From NCBI GenBank assembly GCA_029560875.1, contig JAKQKB010000173.1, positions 62,001 to 126,000 on the forward strand: a DNA stretch of 64,000 nucleotides, read 5' to 3'. A program made the position numbers and the translations under genes. The stretch is from Bacteroidota bacterium. Its GTDB lineage: Bacteria; Bacteroidota; Bacteroidia; Bacteroidales; Tenuifilaceae. Under the pieces are notes generated by a model. It was not told the origin of the DNA. It worked only from the letters and a program-made list of their open reading frames with translations, and ran no database searches. This document shows positions 1-9,132 of the stretch, one piece after another. Position 1 is the stretch's first letter; every line of letters starts with the position of its first letter.

Positions 1-84
1 AACACTTACAGCATTGGCCTGAATCTGCCAACCATGGTAATTGGTTCCTAGGTAGGATAGATGTATGAAATATCTGTAATACAA
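1..84 (-). CDS. truA: tRNA pseudouridine synthase A, N-terminal fragment (cut by window edge)
   Basis: The minus strand from position 84 reads MYYRYFIHLSYLGTNYHGWQ and on through IQANAVSV to the window edge with no stop. The pattern Y-F-I-x-L-S-Y-x-G-T-N-Y-H-G-W-Q followed by NAVSVQ-like sequence is the conserved start of TruA, which converts uridines at positions 38-40 of the tRNA anticodon arm to pseudouridine. Only about 28 residues are present, so the catalytic aspartate lies outside the window. The start is taken as TTG at 84; no ATG lies in a better position, but the start is uncertain. The gene is divergent from the moxR-bat operon. Confidence 0.8.
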   Translation of the reverse strand, partial: MYYRYFIHLSYLGTNYHGWQIQANAVSV

Positions 85-390
85 CTCTTTGTCGCTTTTA
101 AATTTAAACGCAAGGTAATTAGCATTTTTTTAAATGCAAAAAGGTTACAAAATATCTACATTATCTTAAATTTTTTCTTCAAACATCCATCTTCCAATTT
201 TACCTATCTAACTTCCAAAACTCCAACTACTAACCATCATATTTTAAACTCCCTTTAACCACGTTTACCAAATAAATATCGAGGTTTTAACTTTTTTTAA
301 CATCGCTAGCATTTTAAAATTATGATATTTGCGAACGATCATAATAAAGTAAAGAAAATTGTTTTAATACGTATTTTAAAATGGCTGAAT
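85..390. other. Divergent intergenic region between truA and moxR
   Basis: About 306 A+T-rich bases separate the two divergent genes. No convincing protein, RNA gene or hairpin is visible. The open frame on the plus strand at 61-258 has a biased composition, lies partly opposite truA and resembles no protein family. Promoters for both genes should lie here, but no clear TAnnTTTG box was found. Confidence 0.5.
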
Positions 391-1392
391 ATGAGCGAAA
401 CTAGTACATTAAACATCAAGGAATTAAACGAAAGAATTCGGCTCGAAAGTTCATTTGTTGATATTATCAACCTAGAAATGAACAAGGTCATTGTTGGCCA
501 AAAACATTTGGTTGAATCCTTGCTTGTTGGATTACTTGCCGATGGGCACATTCTACTTGAAGGTGTTCCAGGATTGGCTAAGACGTTAGCAATTAATACG
601 CTATCCAACATCATAGATGTGAAGTTCAACCGAATTCAGTTCACCCCCGATCTTTTACCTGCCGACCTTATTGGTACTATGGTTTATAGCCCTAAGAGCG
701 AGCAGTTTAATGTGAAGAAAGGGCCTATTTTTTCAAACTTCATTCTTGCCGACGAGATTAACCGTGCCCCCGCAAAGGTGCAGAGTGCCTTGCTTGAGGC
801 AATGCAGGAACGTCAAGTAACTATTGGTGAGGTTACATACAAATTGGATGAGCCTTTCTTAGTGCTTGCTACTCAAAACCCAATAGAGCAGGAGGGAACA
901 TACCCACTTCCTGAGGCACAGGTGGATCGTTTTATGCTAAAGGTTAAAATCACATATCCTAAGGTGGAGGAGGAGCGTATGATTATGCGCGAGAACCTAG
1001 CATTAACATTCCCTAAACCAGAAAAGGTTTTAAAACCTGCCGATATTATAAATGCTCGCAAGGTTGTTCGCGAGGTTTATATGGACGAGAAGATTGAGAA
1101 GTACATCCTCGATATTGTGTTTGCTACACGTTTCCCAGCACAGCATAACCTACAGAAATTTGAGTCGATGATTAACTACGGTGCATCACCACGTGCATCT
1201 ATCAGTTTGGCATTGGCATCAAAGGCTTATGCTTTTATTAAGCGTAGAGGTTATGTAATTCCTGAGGATGTTCGCTCTGTATGTCACGATGTTCTTCGCC
1301 ATCGTATTGGTTTAACCTACGAGGCTGAAGCCGAGAATATTACAACAGAGGATATTATCACCGAGATTTTGAATACCGTGGAGGTTCCTTAG
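391..1392 (+). CDS. moxR: MoxR-family AAA+ ATPase
   Basis: A MoxR-type AAA+ ATPase of 333 residues, a cytoplasmic chaperone-like enzyme thought to help mature or activate the von Willebrand A proteins encoded beside it. Visible motifs are Walker A GVPGLAKT (about residues 58-65), Walker B ILADE (118-122) followed by the family-typical INRAPAKVQSALLEAMQE, and the sensor-1 segment LATQNPIEQEGTYPLPEAQ. The start is placed at the ATG at 391 (MSETSTLNIKE), because the upstream extension from 322 is lysine and isoleucine rich and not family-like. It heads the operon: the next gene begins 1 base after its stop, and DUF58, BatA and BatB follow. The motifs and context leave little doubt about the family; the client protein is inferred. 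Confidence 0.95.
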   Translation: MSETSTLNIKELNERIRLESSFVDIINLEMNKVIVGQKHLVESLLVGLLADGHILLEGVPGLAKTLAINTLSNIIDVKFNRIQFTPDLLPADLIGTMVYSPKSEQFNVKKGPIFSNFILADEINRAPAKVQSALLEAMQERQVTIGEVTYKLDEPFLVLATQNPIEQEGTYPLPEAQVDRFMLKVKITYPKVEEERMIMRENLALTFPKPEKVLKPADIINARKVVREVYMDEKIEKYILDIVFATRFPAQHNLQKFESMINYGASPRASISLALASKAYAFIKRRGYVIPEDVRSVCHDVLRHRIGLTYEAEAENITTEDIITEILNTVEVP

Positions 1393-1393
1393 T

Positions 1394-1819
1394 ATGATAC
1401 GGAGTTTCAGGTTTATTGTCCTGATTATACCATTCTGGTTAATTCAGCTATCCGTACTGGGGCAGAATTACATTGGTATGCATAAGGATGATATCCGAAA
1501 GTTAACTCCCAAGGAATACAAGGGTTTTGTCTTTGAGAAAGAGGTGGAGAATGGCGACAGAAGTTTTATAAAGTTTGTGAATGTAATAGAGGAGCAAACG
1601 CTTCTGTTTATGCTGAATGAAAAAGGAATCTGCACCTCCGTATCGAGAATGTACAATACTTGGCTTTACGATCAGGTTCAAAAGGAACTGAAGAAGAACT
1701 ATAAGAAAAAAGGTTCCGATACTTGGATTGAGAGTAAGGATGGTAAGAAGTACGAGATAAAACTCAAAAACGGCGAATGGTTTATAACAGTAACAACCCG
1801 ACCAATAACAAATAACTAG
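1394..1819 (+). CDS. Small secreted protein of unknown function inside the bat operon
   Basis: A 141-residue protein that I do not recognise. It begins with a clear signal peptide (positive start, hydrophobic stretch about residues 6-22, likely cleavage after VLG or LGQ), so it is exported. The mature part starts YIGMHKDDIRKL and continues as a charged, probably alpha/beta domain ending in KNGEWFITVTTRP. The IGMxxxDI segment is reminiscent of small periplasmic BamE/SmpA-like domains, but this is a weak impression. It sits 1 base after moxR and 7 bases before the DUF58 gene, so it must be cotranscribed with them. It may be an accessory of the Bat complex. No close alternative identity can be offered. 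Confidence 0.8.
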   Translation: MIRSFRFIVLIIPFWLIQLSVLGQNYIGMHKDDIRKLTPKEYKGFVFEKEVENGDRSFIKFVNVIEEQTLLFMLNEKGICTSVSRMYNTWLYDQVQKELKKNYKKKGSDTWIESKDGKKYEIKLKNGEWFITVTTRPITNN

Positions 1820-1826
1820 TTGAGTT

Positions 1827-2711
1827 GTGGAAACATCGGATCTATTAAAGCGAGTTCGTAAAATTGAGATAAAAACGCGAGGTTTGTCGCGTCACATCTT
1901 TGCGGGTCAATACCACAGCGCCTTTAAGGGCAGAGGTATGGCCTTCAGCGAGGTGCGCGAGTACCGTTACGGCGACGATATCCGAAGCATCGACTGGAAC
2001 GTAACTGCACGTTTCAACCAGCCCTACGTTAAGGTTTTTGAGGAGGAGCGTGAGTTAACCGTTATGCTTCTTATCGATGTTAGTGGTTCCGAGCATTTTG
2101 GAACATCTGAACTCTACAAAAATCAACTTATCACCGAGATTGCTGCGGTGTTAGCTTTCTCGGCAATTCAGAATAACGATAAAATTGGGGTAATCCTTTT
2201 CAGCGATAAGGTGGAGAAGTTTATACCACCACAAAAGGGACGTAAGCATATTCTCCGAATTATTAGCGAGATGCTTAACTATAAGCCCCAGAGCAAGGAT
2301 ACTAATATTGCCGAAGCGCTTAAATACCTCACCAATGCTATTAAAAAGCGTTGCACCGCATTTATTTTAAGTGATTTTGTTGATGTTGATACCAATTCGC
2401 AACCCCGTTTTGCCGATGCGCTTAGCATTGCCAACAATAAGCACGATGTGGTTGGAATTAGAATTTTCGATAAACGTGAAACTGAACTTCCTTCGGTGGG
2501 ACTTGTGAAATTCCGCGATGCCGAAACTGGCAAGGATACCTGGATTGATACTTCGGACTCGTTGGTTCGTCGTAATTACAGTAAATGGTGGGTTGAAACA
2601 ACCAGTAACCTGAAAACAACTTTCACCAAATCCAAGGTAGATTGGACATCCATAAGCACCGACGAGGATTATGTTAAACCATTAATTCTGCTATTTAAAC
2701 GTAGAGCATGA
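1827..2711 (+). CDS. DUF58 family protein (von Willebrand A-like)
   Basis: A 294-residue DUF58 protein, the usual partner of MoxR ATPases. The DUF58 signature GRGMAFSEVREYRYGDDIRS followed by IDWNVTAR lies at about residues 36-62, and a degenerate metal-ion-dependent adhesion site, LLIDVSGS, follows at 82-88. There is no signal peptide or membrane segment, so it is probably cytoplasmic. The start codon is GTG at 1827; no ATG is available near it. The gene overlaps the next one by 4 bases (ATGATG at 2708), which implies translational coupling. Family membership is clear; the molecular function of DUF58 proteins is not established. Confidence 0.93.
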   Translation: METSDLLKRVRKIEIKTRGLSRHIFAGQYHSAFKGRGMAFSEVREYRYGDDIRSIDWNVTARFNQPYVKVFEEERELTVMLLIDVSGSEHFGTSELYKNQLITEIAAVLAFSAIQNNDKIGVILFSDKVEKFIPPQKGRKHILRIISEMLNYKPQSKDTNIAEALKYLTNAIKKRCTAFILSDFVDVDTNSQPRFADALSIANNKHDVVGIRIFDKRETELPSVGLVKFRDAETGKDTWIDTSDSLVRRNYSKWWVETTSNLKTTFTKSKVDWTSISTDEDYVKPLILLFKRRA

Positions 2712-3721
2712 TGGGAGATAGACTTAAAATAGCATTAGCATTTATACTTGCGGGAAGTTTTACCAACTCTTTCTCGCAGTCCGACTATATTGCGTCCATT
2801 AAATCCAAAATTGACAGGGATACCATCCTTGTTGGCGACCAAATTTACTACACGCTGGTGGTTAATGGACAAAAGGGTGTGAAATTTCAACTTCCACAGG
2901 TTTCAGATTCTCTAGGAAATGGAGTTGAATTAGTTGGCAAACCCAAAATCGATTCTATTGTAACAGGTAACGATGTTACTATCACTTTACAATACCTGAT
3001 TACAGCTTTCGATAGCGGACAGCACGTTTTTCCTGATTTGCCAGTTGTGGCAAGTATAAATGGGAGAACCGATAGCCTTTTTGCAGAGCAACAGTCGTTT
3101 TTTGTTAAGCCATTACAGAGAAGAGCTAAACCTGGCGAAATCTTCGATATTAAGCCACCTATCCGTGAACCAATAACCATATCGGAGGTTGCACCTTGGG
3201 CTGGTATTCTGATAGCTATTGTTGCAATTGTCGGCTTCTTAATTATGTACTTGGAAAGCAGGAAGAAGAATAAGCCATTCCTAAATCTATTTAAACCTGC
3301 GGAACCACCTCATCTTGTTGCTCTGCGTGAGTTAAATAGAATTCGAGAGGATAAACTGTGGAATACAGAGAATCATAAGTACTACTATACTCGCTTGGTT
3401 GATACTCTGAGAATTTACCTTGAGGGACGTTTTGGAATAAATGCTCCAGAGCAAACTACTTCGGAGATTTTAAGCGAGGTAAATAGGGTAGATTATGCCT
3501 TCAATGGTTTAAAGGATCAACTTCAGGAACTCCTTTTTGTGGCGGATTTGGTGAAGTTTGCAAAGCATACCCCTTTGGTTGCTGAGAACGAAACCAACCT
3601 TAACTTTGCTATCGATTTTGTGAATAAAACAAAACTTGAGGAGGACGTTAAGGTTGAGCCAACCGATGAAAATACGGTTATCGTGCAGGAAACTATTGAT
3701 GAACAAAAAAAGTTAAACTAA
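2708..3721 (+). CDS. Membrane-anchored Bat-operon protein (BatD-like beta domain, one TM)
   Basis: A 337-residue envelope protein. It has a signal peptide (cleavage near SFSQ), then a beta-rich extracytoplasmic domain beginning with the BatD-like phrase DTILVGDQIYYTLVV, then one membrane segment at about residues 163-181 (WAGILIAIVAIVGFLIMY), then a basic cytoplasmic tail with a helical domain (YYYTRLVDTLRIYLEGRFG). This matches the conserved but poorly described gene between DUF58 and batA in Bacteroidota aerotolerance operons. It overlaps the DUF58 gene by 4 bases and ends 1 base before batA. Its role is probably structural, as a periplasmic arm of the Bat complex. This is inferred from context. 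Confidence 0.82.
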   Translation: MMGDRLKIALAFILAGSFTNSFSQSDYIASIKSKIDRDTILVGDQIYYTLVVNGQKGVKFQLPQVSDSLGNGVELVGKPKIDSIVTGNDVTITLQYLITAFDSGQHVFPDLPVVASINGRTDSLFAEQQSFFVKPLQRRAKPGEIFDIKPPIREPITISEVAPWAGILIAIVAIVGFLIMYLESRKKNKPFLNLFKPAEPPHLVALRELNRIREDKLWNTENHKYYYTRLVDTLRIYLEGRFGINAPEQTTSEILSEVNRVDYAFNGLKDQLQELLFVADLVKFAKHTPLVAENETNLNFAIDFVNKTKLEEDVKVEPTDENTVIVQETIDEQKKLN

Positions 3722-3722
3722 G

Positions 3723-4715
3723 ATGTCGGGACTAGTTTTTGCAAATCCAAAATTGCTGTACTTGCTTTTATTGGTACCATTTATGGTTGCTTGGTATATT
3801 TTTAGGCAAAAGGATACCAAAGCAAGTCTTCGTATATCAACTCTTGGTGGTTTTAGTAATTCAAAACCTTCAATCCGTGTTTTGCTTCGCCATTTACCCT
3901 TCGCATTAAGGATGGTTGTTATAATCCTTGTTATTTTTGCATTAGCACGTCCACAATCAACCAACATACAAAAGAATATTTCATCTGAAGGGATTGATAT
4001 AGTTTTATCGTTGGATGTATCGGGAAGTATGCTTGCTCGCGACTTTAACCCCGATAGGCTTGGTGCAGCAAAGGAATTGGGAATTAAGTTTATTAGCGGT
4101 CGTCGCACCGATAGGCTAGGACTTGTAATATTTGCTGGCGAAAGTTTTACGCTTTGCCCCCTTACTACCGATCACGTTACCCTTATTAATATGTTCAAGG
4201 ACATTAGCATGGGTGTACTTGAGGATGGTACTGCTATTGGATCGGGTTTAGCAACAGCAATTTCCCGATTAAAGGAGAGCGATGCAAAAAGTAAAGTAAT
4301 CATTCTTTTAACCGATGGCGTGAACAATAGGGGAGAAATAGCACCGCTTACAGCCGCCGAAATTGCTAAGAGTTTTGGAATTAGAGTATATACCATTGGA
4401 GTAGGAACCTATGGCACAGCGCCATACCCTGTTCAAACTCCATTTGGAACACAATTTCAAGATATGAAGGTTGAGATTGATGAGGATTTACTCACCAAAA
4501 TAGCGCAAATGACAGGTGGCGAATTCTTCCGTGCAGTCAATAATAAAGCATTGGAGGAGGTTTACGCCAAGATTGATACTCTGGAGAAATCGAAAATTGA
4601 GGTGACAGAGTATAGCCGTAGAGAGGAGCGCTATAGACCTTATGTGCTTGTAGCGTTTATGCTATTAATGGCCGAAATTATTCTTCGCAGAACATTATTG
4701 AGGAGTTTACAATAG
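3723..4715 (+). CDS. batA: BatA, membrane-anchored von Willebrand A protein
   Basis: A 330-residue aerotolerance operon protein. It has two N-terminal membrane segments (about residues 9-26 and 60-78), a von Willebrand A domain and a C-terminal membrane segment ending in RRTLL. The metal-ion-dependent adhesion site is complete: DVSGS (98-102), the threonine loop DGTAIGSG, and TDGVNNRG. In Bacteroides fragilis the Bat proteins were linked to oxygen tolerance; in related bacteria they act as an envelope complex with MoxR. It starts 1 base after the upstream gene and is followed by its paralogue batB. Confidence 0.95.
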   Translation: MSGLVFANPKLLYLLLLVPFMVAWYIFRQKDTKASLRISTLGGFSNSKPSIRVLLRHLPFALRMVVIILVIFALARPQSTNIQKNISSEGIDIVLSLDVSGSMLARDFNPDRLGAAKELGIKFISGRRTDRLGLVIFAGESFTLCPLTTDHVTLINMFKDISMGVLEDGTAIGSGLATAISRLKESDAKSKVIILLTDGVNNRGEIAPLTAAEIAKSFGIRVYTIGVGTYGTAPYPVQTPFGTQFQDMKVEIDEDLLTKIAQMTGGEFFRAVNNKALEEVYAKIDTLEKSKIEVTEYSRREERYRPYVLVAFMLLMAEIILRRTLLRSLQ

Positions 4716-4746
4716 TTGAAATTGATTAGAAAAATAGAAATAGCGT

Positions 4747-5787
4747 ATGTTTAGATTTTCGAATCCTGAGTACTTATACTTACTTCTAGTCATTCCTGTA
4801 TTGATTGCGCTTTACTGGTACACGGTTCGTATTCAGAAAGCCAACATCAAGTTATTCGGTAAATTCGATACCGTACTTGGTCTTATCCCGGGCATGTCAT
4901 TTGTCCGTGGTTGGGTTAAGATGATATTTCTGCTAAATGCTTACCTATTTGTTGTTTTAGCATTGGCCGGACCACAATTTGGTGCAAAACTTACCGAGGT
5001 TAAACGTAAGGGCATTGAATTGATTATTGCCTTGGACGTTTCCAACAGTATGCTGGCCGAGGATATTCAACCCAATAGAATTGAACGCGCAAAACAATCA
5101 ATTTCACAGTTAGTTGATAAACTTACCAACGATCATATTGGATTAATTGTATTCTCTGGCGATGCCTACGTTCAATTGCCAATTACTAGCGATTATGCAT
5201 CGGCAAAGATGTTCCTATCATCAATTAATCCAGGAATGGTTCCCAAGCAAGGAACAGCAATTGGTAGCGCAATTGAGCTTGCAGCAAGTTCATTCAACCC
5301 AGAATCTAAGGCCAGCAAGGTAATTGTTGTAATCTCTGATGGCGAGAATCACGAGGACGATCCTGTAGAATCGGCAAAAGTTGCTGCTGAAAATGGAATT
5401 GTTATACATACAATTGGAATAGGCTCGCCCGATGGTGCCCCAATTCCAATAGGTGGAAATCAGAACTACCTTAAGGATGAGAATGGTAATGTGGTTGTAA
5501 CAAAACTCGACGAGGAAACACTATCAAAGATTGCCGTTATTGGCAATGGAAAGTATGTGCGTGCAACCAATACACAGTTAGGACTTCTACCTTTATTCGA
5601 GAATATCAACAAAATGCAACGTTCCGAAATCAAGGATAAAGTTTACACTGAGTATAACGAGCAATTCCAATATCTACTTGCAATAGCATTACTTATTTTA
5701 ATTGTTGAGTTCATAATTCTTGAACGTAAAAATCAATGGATTTCAGGTCTAAATCTGTTTGGCAATAAAAGGGGAGGTGAATTATGA
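4747..5787 (+). CDS. batB: BatB, membrane-anchored von Willebrand A protein
   Basis: A 346-residue paralogue of BatA with the same plan: membrane segments at about residues 8-26 and 57-75, a von Willebrand A domain, and a C-terminal membrane segment (LLAIALLILIVEFIIL). The adhesion-site residues are present as DVSNS (97-101), QGTAIGSA and SDGENHED, so it should bind a divalent metal. It begins 31 bases after batA and overlaps batC by 4 bases. Tandem batA-batB arrangement is typical of the aerotolerance operon. BatA and BatB could form a heteromeric membrane complex, but nothing in the sequence proves this. Confidence 0.95.
   Translation: MFRFSNPEYLYLLLVIPVLIALYWYTVRIQKANIKLFGKFDTVLGLIPGMSFVRGWVKMIFLLNAYLFVVLALAGPQFGAKLTEVKRKGIELIIALDVSNSMLAEDIQPNRIERAKQSISQLVDKLTNDHIGLIVFSGDAYVQLPITSDYASAKMFLSSINPGMVPKQGTAIGSAIELAASSFNPESKASKVIVVISDGENHEDDPVESAKVAAENGIVIHTIGIGSPDGAPIPIGGNQNYLKDENGNVVVTKLDEETLSKIAVIGNGKYVRATNTQLGLLPLFENINKMQRSEIKDKVYTEYNEQFQYLLAIALLILIVEFIILERKNQWISGLNLFGNKRGGEL
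5771..5780 (+). promoter_or_regulatory. Strong Shine-Dalgarno site for batC
   Basis: GGGGAGGTGA lies just before the batC ATG at 5784 and inside the end of batB. It contains a near-perfect complement to the 16S rRNA tail. Strong sites are rare in this window, so this one decides the batC start and suggests batC is translated at a high rate compared with its neighbours. Confidence 0.75.
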
Positions 5788-6497
5788 AAAGACTTGCATT
5801 AGTTAGTTCCATTTTATTGTTGATAGCAATATCGGCTTATGCCCAAAATGAGCGTAAAGCAATCCGTAAAGGAAATAACGCTTTTGAGGATAAAGATTTT
5901 GTTGAATCGGAGGTGCAGTACCGTAAGGCATTAGAAACTAATATTCACTCTTTCAAGGGAAAGTTTAACCTTGCCGATGCGCAGTTCAAACAGGAAAAAT
6001 ACGACGATGCGTTAAAAACAATGGATGAGATCAATCAAACTGGCCTATCCAATACTCAAAAAGCAATGATTTATCATAATAAAGGTAACGCATTGTTTAT
6101 GCAGCAGAAATTTCAGGAAAGCATTGATGCCTATAAGAATGCGCTAAAACTTAATCCAAACGATAACGAAACAAAGTACAATCTATCGGAAGCTAAGCGT
6201 ATGCTTAAACAGCAACAGCAGCAACAGAATAAGGATAATAAGGACAACAAGGATAATAAAGATAATAAAGACCAGAACAAGGACGATAAGAAGGATAATC
6301 AGGATAATAATAAAGACCAGAATAAGGATAAGCAGGACAATAAAGACCAAAAGCAGCAGGAGCAGCAACCTAAAATATCTAAGCAGGATGCAGAGCGAAT
6401 GTTGCAGGCAATTCAAAATAACGAGAAGGATATTCAGGAAAAAATGAAGCAGGAAAAAGCCAAGGCGGCTAAAGTGCGTGTAATTAAGAATTGGTAA
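5784..6497 (+). CDS. batC: BatC, TPR protein with a lysine/asparagine/aspartate-rich spacer
   Basis: A 237-residue secreted or periplasmic TPR protein. A signal peptide (about residues 1-20, ending AYAQ) is followed by three TPR units (RKGNNAFEDKDF..., and the consensus-like MIYHNKGNALFMQQKFQESI). From about residue 138 there is a low-complexity tract of repeated KDN/KDQ units, then glutamine-rich sequence and a conserved-looking tail ending KVRVIKNW. The first TPRs likely bind a Bat partner; the charged tract is probably a flexible linker. It overlaps batB by 4 bases and is followed 16 bases later by batD. The repetitive DNA of the tract could change length by slippage. Confidence 0.92.
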   Translation: MKRLALVSSILLLIAISAYAQNERKAIRKGNNAFEDKDFVESEVQYRKALETNIHSFKGKFNLADAQFKQEKYDDALKTMDEINQTGLSNTQKAMIYHNKGNALFMQQKFQESIDAYKNALKLNPNDNETKYNLSEAKRMLKQQQQQQNKDNKDNKDNKDNKDQNKDDKKDNQDNNKDQNKDKQDNKDQKQQEQQPKISKQDAERMLQAIQNNEKDIQEKMKQEKAKAAKVRVIKNW

Positions 6498-6513
6498 GTA
6501 ATCTACTTAATAT

Positions 6514-8340
6514 ATGATACGGAAATTACTAATTATTGCTCTTGTATTTATTTCGAGTGTTACATTAGCCCAAAATGTAACAATTGAAGCGTATGCTCCC
6601 AATGTTGTGGAGCTTGGAGAGCAGTTTAGGTTAACCTATACCCTAACAGCAAGACCCTCATCGTTCAATCCCCCTTCCATTGCCGATTTTGATGTAATTG
6701 CTGGGCCAAGTACATCTAGCAATACTAGTATTGAGATGATTAACGGTAAGGTTACTCAAACCCAAACGTACACCTACACATACATATTAGAAGCAACCAA
6801 GGAGGGAAAATTTAGCATAGATGCTGCTGAAGCCACAGTAAACGGCAATAAAATTAAGTCCAACGCATTATCAATTGAGGTTGTAAAGGCATCAGCGAAT
6901 ACACGTCAAAATAATCAACAATCTACCAAACAACAGGCTAGCGGTGCCGATTTACCAAACGATGAACTATTTGTTGCTATCGAAACAAACAAGAAATCGG
7001 CCTATGTGGGCGAACCTATCGAAGCCACTATCAAAATATATACCCGTGTTGGAATAGCTGGATTTGAGGAGGCAAAATTCCCAACATTCGATGGTTTCTG
7101 GAGTCAAGAGATTGCCACAGAGCAAAATATCTCTTTTGAAAGGGTAAATGTAAATGGTAAGATTTATAACGTTGGAACTATCCGTAAGTATTTGCTTTTC
7201 CCTCAAAAATCAAGCAAACTAGAGATTAATCCATTTGAGTTAGTTGTTGTATACCAAGGTCGTTCAACCCGTTCGCAGTCTATATTCGATGAGTTTTTTG
7301 GCGGAGTTGAGAACTATCGAAAACGTTTGGTTAGTAAACCTGTCAGCGTAAACATCAGACAACTACCAGATAACGCTCCAGAATCGTTTGTTGGTGCTGT
7401 CGGTGCGTATAAAATAGAAGCCACAACCGATAAAACAAAACTTAAAACCAACGAGGCAGTAACAGTAAAGTTGAAAATAACTGGTAGCGGAAACTTAAAG
7501 TTGGCAGGCGCTCCAAAGGTAGAGTTCCCCGCAGGTTTTGAACTTTTCGACCCTAAAGAGAGCGATAACATTAATACCACTGCTAATAATTCTTCTGGTA
7601 CAAAAACTATCGAGTATATTGCAATTCCTCGCTCAGCGGGTAGCTTTGAGATACCACCTGTAGAATTCACCTATTTCGATTTGAATAAGGAATCGTATGT
7701 TACATTACGTTCAAAGGCAATGCCTATTGAAGTTTTGGTCGATTCTTCTGCTGCATCGGGTGTTATGATTACAGGTTACAGCAAGGAGGATGTTAAGTTT
7801 ATTGGCAAGGATATTCGGTTTATCAAAACAAGCCATTCAAAGTTGCGTCCTATCAATTCGTTTGTGGTTACATCGGGAATCTATATTTTTATCTACATCA
7901 TTCTTATTATTGCTTTCTTGGCATTCTGGTACTTGTACAGCAAGCATCGTGAACAAATGACCGATTTGAGCATTGTGCGCACACGTAAGGCAAACAAGAC
8001 CGCTCAAAAACGCCTTAAGGAGGCAAGTATTATGTTAAATCAGGATAATGCCGAAAAATTCTACGAGGAAATTCACAAGGCTCTTTGGGGATATACAGCC
8101 GATAAACTCAGCATTCCTATTGCAAATCTTAATTCCGATAGGGTTAAGGAGGAATTGGCAAAGCGTGGCGTTGATAATGTTGATATTGAGGAATTTATAA
8201 GGATAATTGATGTGTGCGAATTTGCTCGTTTTGCTCCAGACAAAGAGCATTCGCAGATGGATGCGCTCTACGAGGCTACTTACACCTTGATTTCGAAGTT
8301 TGAGCAAACTTTAGGTAAAGCAAAGTCGAATCTTTGGTAA
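6514..8340 (+). CDS. batD: BatD, large envelope protein of the aerotolerance operon
   Basis: A 608-residue BatD (oxygen tolerance family) protein. It has a signal peptide (cleavage near TLAQ), a long extracytoplasmic region of repeated immunoglobulin-like beta domains (including VELGEQFRLTYTL near residue 30 and KLKTNEAVTVKLKITGSGNL near 310), one membrane segment at about residues 455-475 (YIFIYIILIIAFLAFWYLY), and a cytoplasmic helical tail of about 130 residues. The tail resembles that of the protein at 2708-3721, suggesting the two are related by duplication. It is located between batC and batE, as in other Bacteroidota. Confidence 0.94.
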   Translation: MIRKLLIIALVFISSVTLAQNVTIEAYAPNVVELGEQFRLTYTLTARPSSFNPPSIADFDVIAGPSTSSNTSIEMINGKVTQTQTYTYTYILEATKEGKFSIDAAEATVNGNKIKSNALSIEVVKASANTRQNNQQSTKQQASGADLPNDELFVAIETNKKSAYVGEPIEATIKIYTRVGIAGFEEAKFPTFDGFWSQEIATEQNISFERVNVNGKIYNVGTIRKYLLFPQKSSKLEINPFELVVVYQGRSTRSQSIFDEFFGGVENYRKRLVSKPVSVNIRQLPDNAPESFVGAVGAYKIEATTDKTKLKTNEAVTVKLKITGSGNLKLAGAPKVEFPAGFELFDPKESDNINTTANNSSGTKTIEYIAIPRSAGSFEIPPVEFTYFDLNKESYVTLRSKAMPIEVLVDSSAASGVMITGYSKEDVKFIGKDIRFIKTSHSKLRPINSFVVTSGIYIFIYIILIIAFLAFWYLYSKHREQMTDLSIVRTRKANKTAQKRLKEASIMLNQDNAEKFYEEIHKALWGYTADKLSIPIANLNSDRVKEELAKRGVDNVDIEEFIRIIDVCEFARFAPDKEHSQMDALYEATYTLISKFEQTLGKAKSNLW

Positions 8341-8353
8341 AACTGTATCAACT

Positions 8354-9115
8354 ATGACAAAAAGAATATTTATAACATTCACATTGATTGGTGCTACTTT
8401 GGGTTCGTTACTTGCCCAAAAGCCACAAATGTTGATTGACAAAGCGGATAAACTATATACCGAGGGTAAATATCAGGATGCAATTAGCAATTACGAGGCT
8501 GTAGTAGGACAGGGGTTGCAGAATGCAGAGCTATACTATAACCTAGGGAATGCTTACTTCAAAATAAAGAATATTCCTGCTGCCATTATTAACTACGAGC
8601 GCGCACACCTTCTTAATCCTGACGATGAGGATATAAAGTTTAACTTGGATTTAGCGCGAACCTATACTGTAGATAAAATTGAGGTGCTGCCTGAGTTTTT
8701 CTTAGTATCGTTTATCAAAGGTTTTAGGAACTGGTTTAGTTCAAATTCTTGGGCCTATATCGCGATTTTCTCATTTGCATTGGTGCTTGCACTTGTTTTG
8801 TTCTTCTGGTTCTCACGCAGTTTCGAAATTAGGAGGTATGCATTTGGTGTTGCCGTATTTTTATCGGTGATATTCGTGGTATCGTTAGTTTTTAGCATAA
8901 GCCAAAAGAATCAGGTTGTTAAGCGCAGCAGCGCTGTTATTTTTGCACCGGTTGTTTCGGCAAAAAGTTCACCCGACGAATCGGGTAAAGACCTGTTTAT
9001 TCTACATGCAGGCACCAAGGTTGAACTGGTACGACCTGTAGGAGAGTGGTGCGAGGTTAAACTTGCCGATGGCAATAAGGGTTGGATACCAAAAACTTCA
9101 TTTCAAAAAATATAA
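8354..9115 (+). CDS. batE: BatE, TPR protein with membrane segments and C-terminal SH3-like domain
   Basis: A 253-residue protein closing the operon. A signal peptide (ending LLAQ) is followed by TPR units (for example ELYYNLGNAYFKIKNIPAAI), two membrane segments at about residues 130-150 and 160-182, and a bacterial SH3 domain at the C-terminus (GTKVELVRPVGEWCEVKLAD, then GNKGWIPK). SH3 domains of this kind often bind peptidoglycan or peptides. It starts 13 bases after batD. A palindromic repeat lies just downstream and may end the transcript. Confidence 0.93.
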   Translation: MTKRIFITFTLIGATLGSLLAQKPQMLIDKADKLYTEGKYQDAISNYEAVVGQGLQNAELYYNLGNAYFKIKNIPAAIINYERAHLLNPDDEDIKFNLDLARTYTVDKIEVLPEFFLVSFIKGFRNWFSSNSWAYIAIFSFALVLALVLFFWFSRSFEIRRYAFGVAVFLSVIFVVSLVFSISQKNQVVKRSSAVIFAPVVSAKSSPDESGKDLFILHAGTKVELVRPVGEWCEVKLADGNKGWIPKTSFQKI

Positions 9116-9132
9116 TCTATTGAACAAGGACG

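Noticed and set aside
61-258. 65-residue open frame on the plus strand
   Set aside because: It lies partly opposite the truA start, has biased composition and resembles no protein.
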